A stretch of 24,112 bases of DNA from SBAX01 sp964421865 (GCA_964421865.1 CAYQZH010000027.1:1-24112); one strand, 5' to 3'. Counted from the first letter of the stretch, positions 14,306-21,821 are shown. Translations and numbers: made by a program. The notes: generated from the letters alone by a model not told the origin.

Positions 14306-14501
14306 GGCTGGGGCGTCTCCTCGGTCGGCGATCGGCCCGCCGGGTGGCCTGGCCAGGCGAAGCCCCGCCCTACCCCGCGATGCCATGCCGGCACCCGGTT
14401 GGGCCTGGCTTTGGCACGCCGCCCACCGATCGAACCTCCATAATCCTACGGGCGATCCGACCCCCTCGCCAGCCCTACGCCGGCCCCGCCTCGTGGTAGT
14501 T

Positions 14502-14652
14502 TCGGTAAGCTGCATTTTTTCGCAAGATTTCTCTTGCGGTTTGGCCCGATATGTGGGAAATTGAAGCTCTGAAATTTGATCCACTTACCGACCCGTCCCC
14601 CCATGGGTCGGTTCCCCCAAGGCCCGGTCCACCCCACCGGGCCTCTTTGTTT
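14502..14652 (+). ncRNA. Candidate structured RNA ending in a terminator
   Basis: TCGGTAAG (14502-14509) can pair with CTTACCGA (14584-14591), enclosing a CGCAAGA/TCTTGCG hairpin (14521-14538). ACCGACCC (14587-14594) can instead pair with GGGTCGGT (14605-14612). A GC-rich stem and T-rich tail follow (14621-14652). The segment 14500-14590 is notably less GC-rich than its surroundings. It matches no family I know, and expression is not shown. Confidence 0.4.
14621..14652 (+). terminator. Rho-independent terminator
   Basis: GGCCCGGT (14621-14628) pairs with ACCGGGCC (14636-14643) across a short loop, followed by TCTTTGTTT. No plus-strand protein gene ends just before it, so it points to an RNA transcript or an attenuator. 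Confidence 0.65.
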
Positions 14653-14731
14653 CACCGGTCGGAAGGTCTGTCACAAGAGGTAGGGCAGCTCTGTGACCTG
14701 CCTGCGCGATTCGGTGCGTGACGGAACATAA

Positions 14732-14950
14732 CTACCGCAGGCCGGCGAGGAGCCACCACCATCCACTGTAATAGGCGTCAACCAGCTGATCGAACGCCGC
14801 CGCAGAGTCGCTCGCCATAGCGTATTGCTCCGGCCGTAAGCGTCGTAACTTATTGCCAATGAATAACTTATAATCCACATACGCCGCCGGAGCGTCAATC
14901 CGGAGATCCACGGAAGCCGCGAGCCTTTCATCCGCTGAGCGACGGCTCAA
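14732..14950 (-). CDS. Doubtful small ORF
   Basis: 72 residues with a protein-like composition (SVDLRIDAPAAYVDYKLFIG, later an AAAFDQLVDAYYSGWWWLLAG end) but lower GC at third codon positions than its neighbours. No ribosome binding site is seen and I recognise no family. It may be the remains of a gene or chance. Confidence 0.2.
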   Translation of the reverse strand: MSRRSADERLAASVDLRIDAPAAYVDYKLFIGNKLRRLRPEQYAMASDSAAAFDQLVDAYYSGWWWLLAGLR

Positions 14951-15088
14951 CTCCGGTGAAAGGGCCGCAGAACGTTACCAACCTGGGAGGAACCCACCGC
15001 CGATAACTACGTGACGGGGAGCCTGCGGAAGGGGCAGGAAAGGCCTGCGCGCTGTGGCGCCTCGTTGGCTGTGTGGGAGTTGACCTCG

Positions 15089-16564
15089 GTGTTGCCGATC
15101 GTCGCCGGGCGAGTGATCTATCCGCTTCACGAACGACTGCTGCGCCGGCCGACGTTCGCCTTTGCGTGCGAACTGGAGCATTCGCAATGGCTGTCCCCGA
15201 ACGACATCCGGGCGCTCCAAGGGCGTAAGCTCCGCGCTCTGCTGCGCCACGCCCGTGAGAACGTCCCCTTCTACCGACGACGATTTGACGACGCGGGGAT
15301 CGACGGCAATAGCGGAGACCCTCTTGAAACCCTTCGGCGACTCCCCTTGCTGGACAAGACGGAAATCCGCGCCTCGCAGGGTGACATGCTATGGCGTCAG
15401 GCGCCCGGAGGACTCTTTCAGACATGCACCGGCGGCTCGACCGGCGAGCCGTTGATCCTCTACGTCGATCGGCGACGGCAGGCTTGCGACCAGGCCGCCC
15501 GAATCCGCAGCCATCGTTGGTTCGGCGTCCGGCCAGGCGACCGCGAGCTTTATCTGTGGGGCTCCCCGATCGAGAGGCAACGCTCCGCAGGCCTCAAGCG
15601 CCTGCGCGATGCGCTGTTCAACCAACGCTTGCTCGACGCCTTCAATATGTCTCCAGAGCGGATGGACGCTTACCTGGACGAATGGGACCGTTTCCAGCCC
15701 GTTTCTTTCTTTGGTTATCCGAGCAGCATCGCCCTGTTGGTGGATCATGCGCGATCGCGCGGCCGCCGACTCGATACCCGCCGCCTGCGGGCCGTCTTCG
15801 TCACCGGCGAGGTGTGTTATTCACGGGATCGGGGGAAGATCGCCGCCTACTTTGAGGTCCCCGTCGCCGACGGATACGGGAGCCGCGACGCGGGGTTCAT
15901 CACCCACGAATGCCCCGAAGGCCGCCTTCACGTCACCGCGGAGAACGTTCTCGTCGAGATCGTTGACGACAATCAACCGGCAGCGTCAGGGGGTCAGACG
16001 AGCCGACCGAGGGTCAGACGAGCCGACCGAGGGTCGAACGAGCCGACCGAGGAGGGAGGGTCCGGGAGGGTCCGGGAGGGTCCGCGCGGGGAGATCGTGA
16101 TCACTCATCTCGACGCCTACGCCATGCCCCTGATCCGTTACCGCACCGGCGACATGGGGCGTTTACTGCCTGGTCGGTGCTGCTGCGGGCGGGGACTGCC
16201 GCTCATGGACGTCGTCCAAGGCCGGACGACCGATTTTCTGTACCTCCCCGACGGTAACACCCGCCACGCTCTTTCCATCATTTACCCGCTTCGCGAGACG
16301 CCCGGCGTCAGCCGCTTCCGCGTCGTTCAGCACGACGACTACTCGGTCGTCATCGAGGTCGTGTGCGACGACCGGATCGCGCGGGTTACGCCGGAATCCG
16401 TCGCCCGCCGCGTGCAGCCCGTCATCGGCGAGCACGTGCCTCTCGATGTCCGCTTTGTCGAGCGCATCGACCCGATGGCCTCAGGCAAACATCGCTACGT
16501 CATCTCCCACGCACACCCGAGGGGTCCGTCGCCCGCCGAGTCGGAGGAACGGCATGTCCAGTAG
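15089..16564 (+). CDS. CapK-like adenylate-forming enzyme (phenylacetate-CoA ligase family)
   Basis: 491 residues from GTG 15089, chosen because GGGAG (15075-15079) lies nine bases upstream and because family members begin near the VIYPLHE segment; GTG 15011 is the far end of the frame. It is an ANL-superfamily adenylating enzyme: the phosphate-binding TGGSTGEP near residue 112, the YGSRDAG and THECPEGRLHV segments, and RYRTGDMGR are present. CapK-like members occur in capsule and exosortase-linked polysaccharide loci and are thought to activate a carboxylic acid for transfer to a sugar. A 100-bp block of tandem repeats (15991-16090) codes for a low-complexity insert (GGQTSRPRVRRADRGS and so on) between VEIVDDNQ and GEIVITHLD. 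It overlaps the FemAB-like gene by 11 bases. Confidence 0.88.
   Translation: MLPIVAGRVIYPLHERLLRRPTFAFACELEHSQWLSPNDIRALQGRKLRALLRHARENVPFYRRRFDDAGIDGNSGDPLETLRRLPLLDKTEIRASQGDMLWRQAPGGLFQTCTGGSTGEPLILYVDRRRQACDQAARIRSHRWFGVRPGDRELYLWGSPIERQRSAGLKRLRDALFNQRLLDAFNMSPERMDAYLDEWDRFQPVSFFGYPSSIALLVDHARSRGRRLDTRRLRAVFVTGEVCYSRDRGKIAAYFEVPVADGYGSRDAGFITHECPEGRLHVTAENVLVEIVDDNQPAASGGQTSRPRVRRADRGSNEPTEEGGSGRVREGPRGEIVITHLDAYAMPLIRYRTGDMGRLLPGRCCCGRGLPLMDVVQGRTTDFLYLPDGNTRHALSIIYPLRETPGVSRFRVVQHDDYSVVIEVVCDDRIARVTPESVARRVQPVIGEHVPLDVRFVERIDPMASGKHRYVISHAHPRGPSPAESEERHVQ
15991..16090 (+). repeat. In-gene tandem repeats: 3 x 20 bp and about 4 x 10 bp
   Basis: GGGTCAGACGAGCCGACCGA occurs at 15991-16010 and 16011-16030, and with two changes at 16031-16050. 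Four decamers follow, two of them exactly TCCGGGAGGG and two diverged (GGAGGGAGGG and TCCGCGCGGG). Neither unit length is a multiple of three. Confidence 0.95.
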
Positions 16565-17672
16565 CGCGTTGACAGACGTAACGCCGCCCCATGTCGGCGG
16601 CGCCCGTGGCACGGACCAGCTCCGCTTGTCCATCGAGTGCCGCGTCGTGACACTTTCGACCGAGTATCGCGAGGATTGGGATCGCTACGTCCTCGACCAC
16701 CCGGACGGGACGCTGTTTCATACCCTGGGCTGGCGCGACGCGGTGGCGGAAACGTTCGGCCACAAGGAGCTTTATCTCCTGGCGACGCGCGGCGATCGCA
16801 TCGTTGGCGTGTTACCGATGTTTCAGGTCAACAGCCGGTTCGGCGGCCGGATGCTGGTCAGCGTACCCTACGGCGTCGGCGGCGGAATTCTTGCCGACGA
16901 TAAGGAGACCGTTGCGGCTCTCTGCGCCCACGCCCGCCGCGTGGCGGAAGAGCGCGATTGCCGCGTAATCGACCTGCGCAGCGAACGAGCAATGGTCCCG
17001 GACCTGCCCATCATCGACCGCTACGTCGGCTTCAGCCGAGAGCTGCCGGATCGACCGGAGGATGTCCTCGGCTGGCTCCCCCGCAAAGCCCGCGCTGCGG
17101 CTCGCAATGCTCGAAGCAAATACGAATTGACCGTTTCCTTCGGTGACAAGCACCTTGAGGAGGTCTGGCGCCTCTACTCGATCAGCATGAGACGCTTGGC
17201 ATCGCTGACCTATCCGTTCGCCTTCTTCAAGCGACTTGTTGCTGCCACACCGGACCAACATTGGACTTGCGTGGTCCGGTGGCACGGGCGGACGCTCGCG
17301 GGGCTGCTCACTTTCCTCTTCCGCGACCGGGTGATGCCTTACTTCATCGGTACGACCGATGAGGCCAGGCGATGCAGCGCGGCCAACTTTACCTACCTCG
17401 TCACAATGGAGCGGGCTGTGGCGGAAGGGTATCGCATATTCGACTTTGGTCGATCGCGGCCCGACAACACCGGCAGCTACGACTTCAAGCGGCTCCACGG
17501 TTTCGAGCCGCGGCCGCTGGGTTATCAATGCTACACACGACCAGGCTCCGCACCGCCGAACCTCACGCCCACAAATCCGGCGTTCGCCCTCGCGCGGCGC
17601 GTCTGGCCGCACTTGCCCCTGCGGTTAACCCAGATCGTCGGCTGCCGTCTGGCCAAGCACCTTCCCGGATAG
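16554..17672 (+). CDS. FemAB-like acyltransferase, PEP-CTERM/exosortase-associated type
   Basis: 372 residues from ATG 16554, with GGAGG at 16543-16547 and six bases of spacing. It has a GNAT/FemAB fold: LFHTLGWRDAVAETFGHKEL near residue 60, VPYGVGGGILAD, a basic ARAAARNARSKYEL segment, and the strong C-terminal signature IFDFGRSRPDNTGSYDFKRL followed by HGFEPRPL. That signature matches the FemAB proteins found in exosortase/PEP-CTERM loci (TIGR03019 as I recall it). These are thought to transfer an acyl or aminoacyl group during exopolysaccharide synthesis. It overlaps the CapK-like gene by 11 bases and precedes the glycosyltransferase by four, so the three form a tight operon. No signal peptide or membrane segment, so the site is cytosolic. 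Confidence 0.88.
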   Translation: MSSSALTDVTPPHVGGARGTDQLRLSIECRVVTLSTEYREDWDRYVLDHPDGTLFHTLGWRDAVAETFGHKELYLLATRGDRIVGVLPMFQVNSRFGGRMLVSVPYGVGGGILADDKETVAALCAHARRVAEERDCRVIDLRSERAMVPDLPIIDRYVGFSRELPDRPEDVLGWLPRKARAAARNARSKYELTVSFGDKHLEEVWRLYSISMRRLASLTYPFAFFKRLVAATPDQHWTCVVRWHGRTLAGLLTFLFRDRVMPYFIGTTDEARRCSAANFTYLVTMERAVAEGYRIFDFGRSRPDNTGSYDFKRLHGFEPRPLGYQCYTRPGSAPPNLTPTNPAFALARRVWPHLPLRLTQIVGCRLAKHLPG

Positions 17673-17676
17673 TCCC

Positions 17677-18942
17677 ATGAACATCCTCTACCTCGCCCAT
17701 CGCATCCCGTACCCACCCAACAAGGGCGACAAGCTCCGCGCTTTCCGACACATCGAACATCTGAGTCGGTGTCACCGCGTGTGGTGCGCATGCTTCGTCG
17801 ATTCCTCGGACGATCGCCAATACATCGAGCCGCTGGCTCGCTACTGCCAAGACCTGGTCACCATCCCGATGCGTCGCCTTACGTCCGTGCTTCGCGGTCT
17901 TGCGGGCTTGCTTGCGGGCGGAACCATGACCGAGTCTTTCTACCGTGACGACGCCATGACCGAGGCCCTACGCGTATGGTCGAAGAGGACTGCGTTCGAT
18001 GTGGTTGTGGCGTTCTCATCGAGCATGGCCCAGTATGCACTTCAGGTCCCCGCGCGGCGACGCGTCCTGGATTTGTGCGACTGCGACAGTCAAAAATGGC
18101 TCGGTTACGCCGCCGCCTCCCGCGGTCTAGCGCGTTGGCTTTATCGAGCGGAGGGTCAGCGCTTGGCCGTCAAAGAGGGTGCGTGGCTCGACGCCTTCGA
18201 CGCGACGCTGCTCATCACAGAAGCCGAGGCCGCAATCCTGCGGGCAACCGCTCCCTCGCGCAATCCTCATGTCCTCACAAACGGCGTTGGTCTGACGGAT
18301 TCCGAGCCGACACCGCCCGCGGCTCAGGTTGGGAGGGCTCCGCTCGTCGGGTTCGTCGGGGTGATGAACTACCGCCCCAACGTGGACGCGGTTTGTTGGT
18401 TCGTGGATCAATGCTGGCCCGAGGTGCGGAGGGCGTACCCCGACGCCGTCTTCCGCATTGTGGGCCGATCGCCGGTTCGACGAGTCCGCCGGCTATCACT
18501 CGTTTCCGGCGTCGAGATTGTGGGTGAAGTGAAGGACGTTGGGGACGAAGTGCGGCGGTTCGATGTGAGCGTCGCGCCGTTGCGGATCGCCCGCGGGCTG
18601 CAAAACAAAGTGCTCGAAGCCATGGCCGCCGCCAAGCCGGTGGTCCTCACGACCAAGGCCGCCGTGGGGATCAACGCCCGCGACGGCGAGGACTATCTCA
18701 TCGCCGATACGCCCGCTCGGATCGCCGGCGCCGTCGTTCGACTCCTTCGTGATCCGACCGAGCGCGATCGAGTCGGCTCAAACGCGCGACGCTTCGTGGC
18801 GACCCATCACCGTTGGGACGACGTTCTGCGGAGGTTCGAGTTGATCGTCACAGGCGCGGTCGAATCCGCCGAAGGCGGACCGCGTACGCCCGTGGCCCTC
18901 GCCGCAAGTTCGCCGATCCCAACCGCTGTTGCCACCTCCTAA
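17677..18942 (+). CDS. GT4-like glycosyltransferase, TIGR03087-type, PEP-CTERM/exosortase-associated
   Basis: 421 residues. The N-terminus NILYLAHRIPYPPNKGDKLR is the hallmark of sugar transferases associated with exosortase systems (TIGR03087 as I recall it). The GT-B fold shows in the nucleotide-sugar half: VGFVGVMNYRPNVDAVCWFV, then FRIVGRSP, then a GLQNKVLEAMAAAKPVVLTT motif carrying the acidic residue expected for sugar-nucleotide binding. It would add a sugar to a lipid-linked polysaccharide on the cytosolic face. ATG 17677 begins four bases after the FemAB-like stop, pointing to translational coupling. The C-terminal 30 residues, after VTGAVES, are of low complexity. No exosortase or PEP-CTERM substrate lies in the window. 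Confidence 0.9.
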   Translation: MNILYLAHRIPYPPNKGDKLRAFRHIEHLSRCHRVWCACFVDSSDDRQYIEPLARYCQDLVTIPMRRLTSVLRGLAGLLAGGTMTESFYRDDAMTEALRVWSKRTAFDVVVAFSSSMAQYALQVPARRRVLDLCDCDSQKWLGYAAASRGLARWLYRAEGQRLAVKEGAWLDAFDATLLITEAEAAILRATAPSRNPHVLTNGVGLTDSEPTPPAAQVGRAPLVGFVGVMNYRPNVDAVCWFVDQCWPEVRRAYPDAVFRIVGRSPVRRVRRLSLVSGVEIVGEVKDVGDEVRRFDVSVAPLRIARGLQNKVLEAMAAAKPVVLTTKAAVGINARDGEDYLIADTPARIAGAVVRLLRDPTERDRVGSNARRFVATHHRWDDVLRRFELIVTGAVESAEGGPRTPVALAASSPIPTAVATS

Positions 18943-18992
18943 TCTCGTCCCGACAATGCCTCCTTGTGCGGCGCGTCGCCGCCGGACGAGGT

Positions 18993-19811
18993 ATGGTCGC
19001 CACGTTGCTCTATTCGATCGCCGGGGGAATGCTGTCCATCCTCGCCACCGCGCGGGTCGAACAGATCGCGTGGAAGTTTCTCCGTTTGGTGGGGTTCATC
19101 GTCTTGGCGATCACGTCCGGCGTCACCGTCTGGTGCTTGCGCTCCTCCCCCCCACCGCTTGATACGGCCATGAAGACGATGGTCGGATTGGGGGCCGTTG
19201 TCGGCACGGGTGCGATCATCGTCGTGTTGGCCTCCCCCCTCGCCGATCGCTGGACACGGTCCTTTCGCTGCGTCTGCGGCTTGTTTGGGGTCGCGGGAAT
19301 CGCCGCCGCATCCGTTTCGGCCGTCACAATGTTGCAAGCCGCGGTTGACACACGGCCGCTCGCCCGGTGGGCGATGCCTTGGGTCGTCCTCAGCCAGCTT
19401 CTCGCGGCCCTCATGTTGGGCAGCATCACCGTCGCGTGGCTGTTGGGTCATGCCTATCTGACCGCGACGAAGATGACCATCGCCCCGTTGCGGCACTTCA
19501 GCCGGATGCTTTCTTGGACCGTCGCGGCGAGGCTCCTTTTCACCTTGCTAAGTGTAGCGATCGCCTGGCAGGTCGGGGGCGATCCGGCTTCGCCGATTCT
19601 TGTGCGGGTGGGCCAGTCGTGGCTGATCGTCGTGTTGCGTGTCGGCGTCGGGTTGATCGCGGTGGCCGTCTTCGCGTACATGGTGTCGGATTGCGTTCGA
19701 CTGCGTTCCACGCAGTCGGCCACCGGAATCCTATACTTCGGCTCGCTGATGGCCTACGTCGGAGAACTCGCCAGTCAACAGCTCATTCACGAGTTGGGCT
19801 GGCCGATTTGA
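18993..19811 (+). CDS. Polytopic membrane protein, unknown function
   Basis: 272 residues from ATG 18993, with about eight hydrophobic segments (for example LVGFIVLAITSGVTVW, GTGAIIVVLASPLA and the segment just before VFAYMVSDCVRL). A loop GHAYLTATKMTIAPLRHFSR between segments 5 and 6 contains a possibly conserved histidine and could be a family signature. I know no named family; it does not look like a flippase or polymerase. The frame is open upstream to 18813 through the end of the glycosyltransferase gene; GTG 18966 is an alternative start. It lies 50 bases after that gene, and only its position suggests a link to the polysaccharide locus. Confidence 0.75.
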   Translation: MVATLLYSIAGGMLSILATARVEQIAWKFLRLVGFIVLAITSGVTVWCLRSSPPPLDTAMKTMVGLGAVVGTGAIIVVLASPLADRWTRSFRCVCGLFGVAGIAAASVSAVTMLQAAVDTRPLARWAMPWVVLSQLLAALMLGSITVAWLLGHAYLTATKMTIAPLRHFSRMLSWTVAARLLFTLLSVAIAWQVGGDPASPILVRVGQSWLIVVLRVGVGLIAVAVFAYMVSDCVRLRSTQSATGILYFGSLMAYVGELASQQLIHELGWPI

Positions 19812-19813
19812 AC

Positions 19814-19848
19814 GCCTCTCCCTCGCAGGGAGCGGGGTAGGGGTGAGG
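19814..19848. repeat. CTCTCCCTCG/CAGGGAG-type palindromic repeat, copy 2
   Basis: CTCTCCCTCGCAGGGAGCGG followed by GGTAGGGGTGAGGG, between the membrane protein stop and the zinc-ribbon gene. This is the same layout as 3166-3201. Its GAGGG end lies six bases before ATG 19855 and can act as the ribosome binding site. Confidence 0.7.
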
Positions 19849-19854
19849 GTTTTC

Positions 19855-20295
19855 ATGCAGATTCGTTACCATTGCCCGACCGACGGATGCGTGGCCATCA
19901 TCGAGTATGAGCCGTTGGAAGGCTGCGGCGATACCATGCAGTGCCCGCGCTGCCACGTTCGTCATCCGATGAACATTTCCGACTCGATGCGCCGGGATCA
20001 ACGGGTGGACCGTTGCGTCGTCTGCGGCGGGTCGGAATTGTTCATTCGCAAGGATTTTCCGCAGCGCCTGGGACTCACCGTCGTCATCGTCTTCGGACTT
20101 GCGGCGCTCTATTGTTTTACCTTCTCGGTGCTTGCAGCCTGGAGCGTACTCGCCGCGGCCGTCGCCTTGGACCTGATCGTTTATGCGTGGATCGGCAGGG
20201 TGACGACCTGCTACGCTTGCCGCGCCCAATACCGCAAATGCCCCCTCAACCCCGCCCACGAAGGCTTCGACCTGGCCACCTCGGAGAAGTATTAG
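19855..20295 (+). CDS. Zinc-ribbon membrane protein, unknown function
   Basis: 146 residues. Two cytosolic zinc-ribbon-like knuckle pairs are visible: C7/C12 with C30/C33 (MQCPRCHVRHP) at the N-terminus, and C54/C57 (CVVCGGSELF) with C119/C122 (CYACRAQYRKC) on either side of two hydrophobic segments (about residues 72-93 and 95-114). Such proteins are common in planctomycetes but have no known function. ATG 19855 is preferred over GTG 19843, which lies inside the palindromic repeat. The repeat's GAGGG tail serves as the likely ribosome binding site. It follows the membrane protein gene by 43 bases and is probably co-transcribed. Confidence 0.8.
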   Translation: MQIRYHCPTDGCVAIIEYEPLEGCGDTMQCPRCHVRHPMNISDSMRRDQRVDRCVVCGGSELFIRKDFPQRLGLTVVIVFGLAALYCFTFSVLAAWSVLAAAVALDLIVYAWIGRVTTCYACRAQYRKCPLNPAHEGFDLATSEKY

Positions 20296-20308
20296 CGGAA
20301 GGGTGTGG

Positions 20309-20328
20309 GACCGACTTTCCAGTTGGTC
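20309..20328. repeat. Hairpin GACCGACT TTCC AGTTGGTC
   Basis: An eight-base stem with one G-T wobble, 14 bases after the zinc-ribbon gene stop. There is no T-run, so it is a weak terminator or a repeat element. Confidence 0.55.
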
Positions 20329-20333
20329 AAACC

Positions 20334-20380
20334 GTAGCGTCACCCCTCGTGGGTGACGCACGCGTTCTGTGTGACGCTAC
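20334..20380. repeat. GTAGCGTCACCC-family palindromic repeat, copy 3
   Basis: GTAGCGTCACCCCTCGTGGG then TGACGC makes the first hairpin, and GTGACGCTAC at 20371-20380 supplies a second right arm that can also pair with the GTAGCGTCAC start. Matches 1186-1214 and 6022-6047. Confidence 0.8.
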
Positions 20381-20442
20381 CGAAGCTGCGAGCCGGAGCG
20401 AACGAATTCTTCCTTTGCCCAATTCCTGTCACACGTTGCCTT

Positions 20443-20564
20443 GGGTGCCCCAGCCCTTGGGCTGGGGGACTGACTCGGCACAGTAGAGCAAGCGCTCCGC
20501 CGGGCACTCATGGGACGATCACGGAGCTGAACATCAGTCCCCCACCGCAAGCGGTGGGGCACCC
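20443..20564. repeat. Inverted pair of GGGTGCCCC hairpins
   Basis: 20443-20471 holds GGGTGCCCCAGCCCTTGGGC then TGGGGGACT; 20536-20564 holds AGTCCCCCACCGCAAGCGGT then GGGGCACCC. Each is a hairpin, and the two are inverted copies at their outer and inner edges, across a 64-base spacer. Confidence 0.85.
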
Positions 20565-20667
20565 AGCGCCTGAAAAATGTCCCCACCATCCTGGCGCGGA
20601 CCCCGCCCGCGGGAGTGTGCAGCGCCGCAGTGGCACGGGGTTCTCGTGGCCGATACACTCATCGCAG

Positions 20668-21780
20668 ATGTACGGGCTTGTGCTCATCGCCGTCGGCGGA
20701 CCGTTCCTCATCTCGCTGGCGATGACTTACTCCGTCCGGGCTTGGGCGCGTCGGGCGGAGTTCGTCGATCGCCCGGGCGGCCACAAACGGCACGAGTCCC
20801 CCGTCGCCCTGGGCGGCGGTATTGCCTTTATGCCGGCCATTTGCGGTCCGGTCCTCTTGGGAACCATCGCGGCTTGGGTCCTTCACAGCGGCGGCACGGC
20901 TCCCGACTGGCTGCCCGCGTCGGTTCAGACCCACCTTGCGGGAATCGCCTCCAAGCTCCCCACGGTCCTCGCGATCATCGGAGGGGCGATCGTTTTGCAT
21001 GGGGTCGGACTGATTGACGACCGCCGTCCGCTCGGCCCGGCGCCCAAGTTCATCGCCCAGTTCGCCGTGGCCATCTTCATCGCCGGACCCGTCGGCATAC
21101 GCGCTCTCCAAGTCCTTCCCCTGCCGCTTTCGTTTGCCGCCACGGTCCTTTGGATCGTGGTGATTACCAACGCGTTCAATTTTCTGGACAACATGGACGG
21201 CCTGAGCGCCGGAGTGGCCGCCATCGCCGCCGCCATTTTCGCGGTGACGGCCGCCCGCAGCGGTCAAGTTTTCGTGCCCGCGATGGCCTGCGTGGTCGGC
21301 GGCGGACTGCTCGGGTTTCTCGTCTACAACTTCTCGCCCGCGACGATCTTCATGGGCGATGCGGGAAGTCTGCCTCTCGGCTTCTTGATGAGCGTGGTGA
21401 CCATCCTGACGACCTTCTACGACCCCGCCCGGAACTTGACTCCCTTGGGCGTCATCGTCCCCATCGTCGTCCTGGCCGTCCCGCTCTACGACGTCACGAG
21501 CGTCGTGATCCACCGCCTTCGCGCCGGGGACAGCCCGCTTCGCGGCGACCGGCGACATTTCTCCCACCGTCTCGTGAAACGGGGGATGACGCCGCGCGGG
21601 GCGGTTCTCACCATCTATCTCGCCACGGCCGCCACCGGGCTGCCCGCGATCATCCTCCCCACCGTCGATTGGCCCATCGCCGTTTTGCTGCTCCTTCAGT
21701 GCCTCGCCGTTGTCACCATGATCGCCGTCCTCGAACACACGCCCAATCCGAACCCGGAGCGCAAGCGACGGGCCCATTGA
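20668..21780 (+). CDS. WecA/TagO-type polyprenyl-phosphate sugar-1-phosphate transferase
   Basis: 370 residues from ATG 20668 (the frame is open to 20353 through repeats). A polytopic inner-membrane enzyme with about ten membrane segments. It transfers a sugar-1-phosphate (usually N-acetylglucosamine-1-P) from UDP to undecaprenyl phosphate, the first step of many cell-envelope polysaccharides. Motifs: the metal-binding DD pair D117-D118 in GLIDDRR, NAFNFLDNMDGLSAG (168-182), FMGDAGS with D231, and the nucleotide loop RGDRRHFSHRL (292-302), the latter equivalent to the His-rich loop of WecA. MraY is less likely because of that loop. No clear ribosome binding site precedes the ATG. The final residues (PNPNPERKRRAH and stop) are coded by the left arm of a palindromic repeat. 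Confidence 0.92.
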   Translation: MYGLVLIAVGGPFLISLAMTYSVRAWARRAEFVDRPGGHKRHESPVALGGGIAFMPAICGPVLLGTIAAWVLHSGGTAPDWLPASVQTHLAGIASKLPTVLAIIGGAIVLHGVGLIDDRRPLGPAPKFIAQFAVAIFIAGPVGIRALQVLPLPLSFAATVLWIVVITNAFNFLDNMDGLSAGVAAIAAAIFAVTAARSGQVFVPAMACVVGGGLLGFLVYNFSPATIFMGDAGSLPLGFLMSVVTILTTFYDPARNLTPLGVIVPIVVLAVPLYDVTSVVIHRLRAGDSPLRGDRRHFSHRLVKRGMTPRGAVLTIYLATAATGLPAIILPTVDWPIAVLLLLQCLAVVTMIAVLEHTPNPNPERKRRAH

Positions 21781-21806
21781 TCCCGCGCTTGCGCTTGGGG
21801 TTCGGA
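21747..21806. repeat. Palindromic element overlapping the wecA-like 3' end
   Basis: Left arm 21747-21772 and right arm 21781-21806 are inverted copies with a short loop containing the TGA stop. The left arm is identical over 26 bases to the reverse complement of the right arm inside dapB (6419-6444). Confidence 0.9.
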
Positions 21807-21821
21807 TTTGATCGTCGTCCG

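Larger units (their letters stand above)
14306..15088. other. Long gene-poor region upstream of the polysaccharide locus
   Basis: 783 bases. It holds the upstream flank of the Cys-containing gene, a structured-RNA-like segment with a terminator (14502-14652), a doubtful small minus-strand frame (14732-14950), and the leader of the CapK-like gene. No tRNA or known riboswitch is recognised. Confidence 0.6.
20296..20667. other. Repeat-rich intergenic region
   Basis: 372 bases between the zinc-ribbon gene and the wecA-like gene. It contains a GACCGACTTTCCAGTTGGTC hairpin (20309-20328), a GTAGCGTCACCC-family copy, and a long-range inverted pair of GGGTGCCCC hairpins. No gene is seen. Confidence 0.75.

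Noticed and set aside
14446..14655. Minus-strand ORF of 69 residues over the structured segment
   Set aside because: No ribosome binding site or protein character; the region is better explained as non-coding structure.
14682..14704. Further copy of the GGCAGGT/ACCTGCC hairpin
   Set aside because: GGGCAG and CTGCCT can pair, but the middle is different and the stem is too short to call.
14940..15088. Riboswitch (for example cyclic-di-GMP type) ahead of the polysaccharide operon
   Set aside because: Some GGTGAAAGGGCCGC-like and GGGAGGAACCC-like words are present, but no complete known aptamer core could be assembled.
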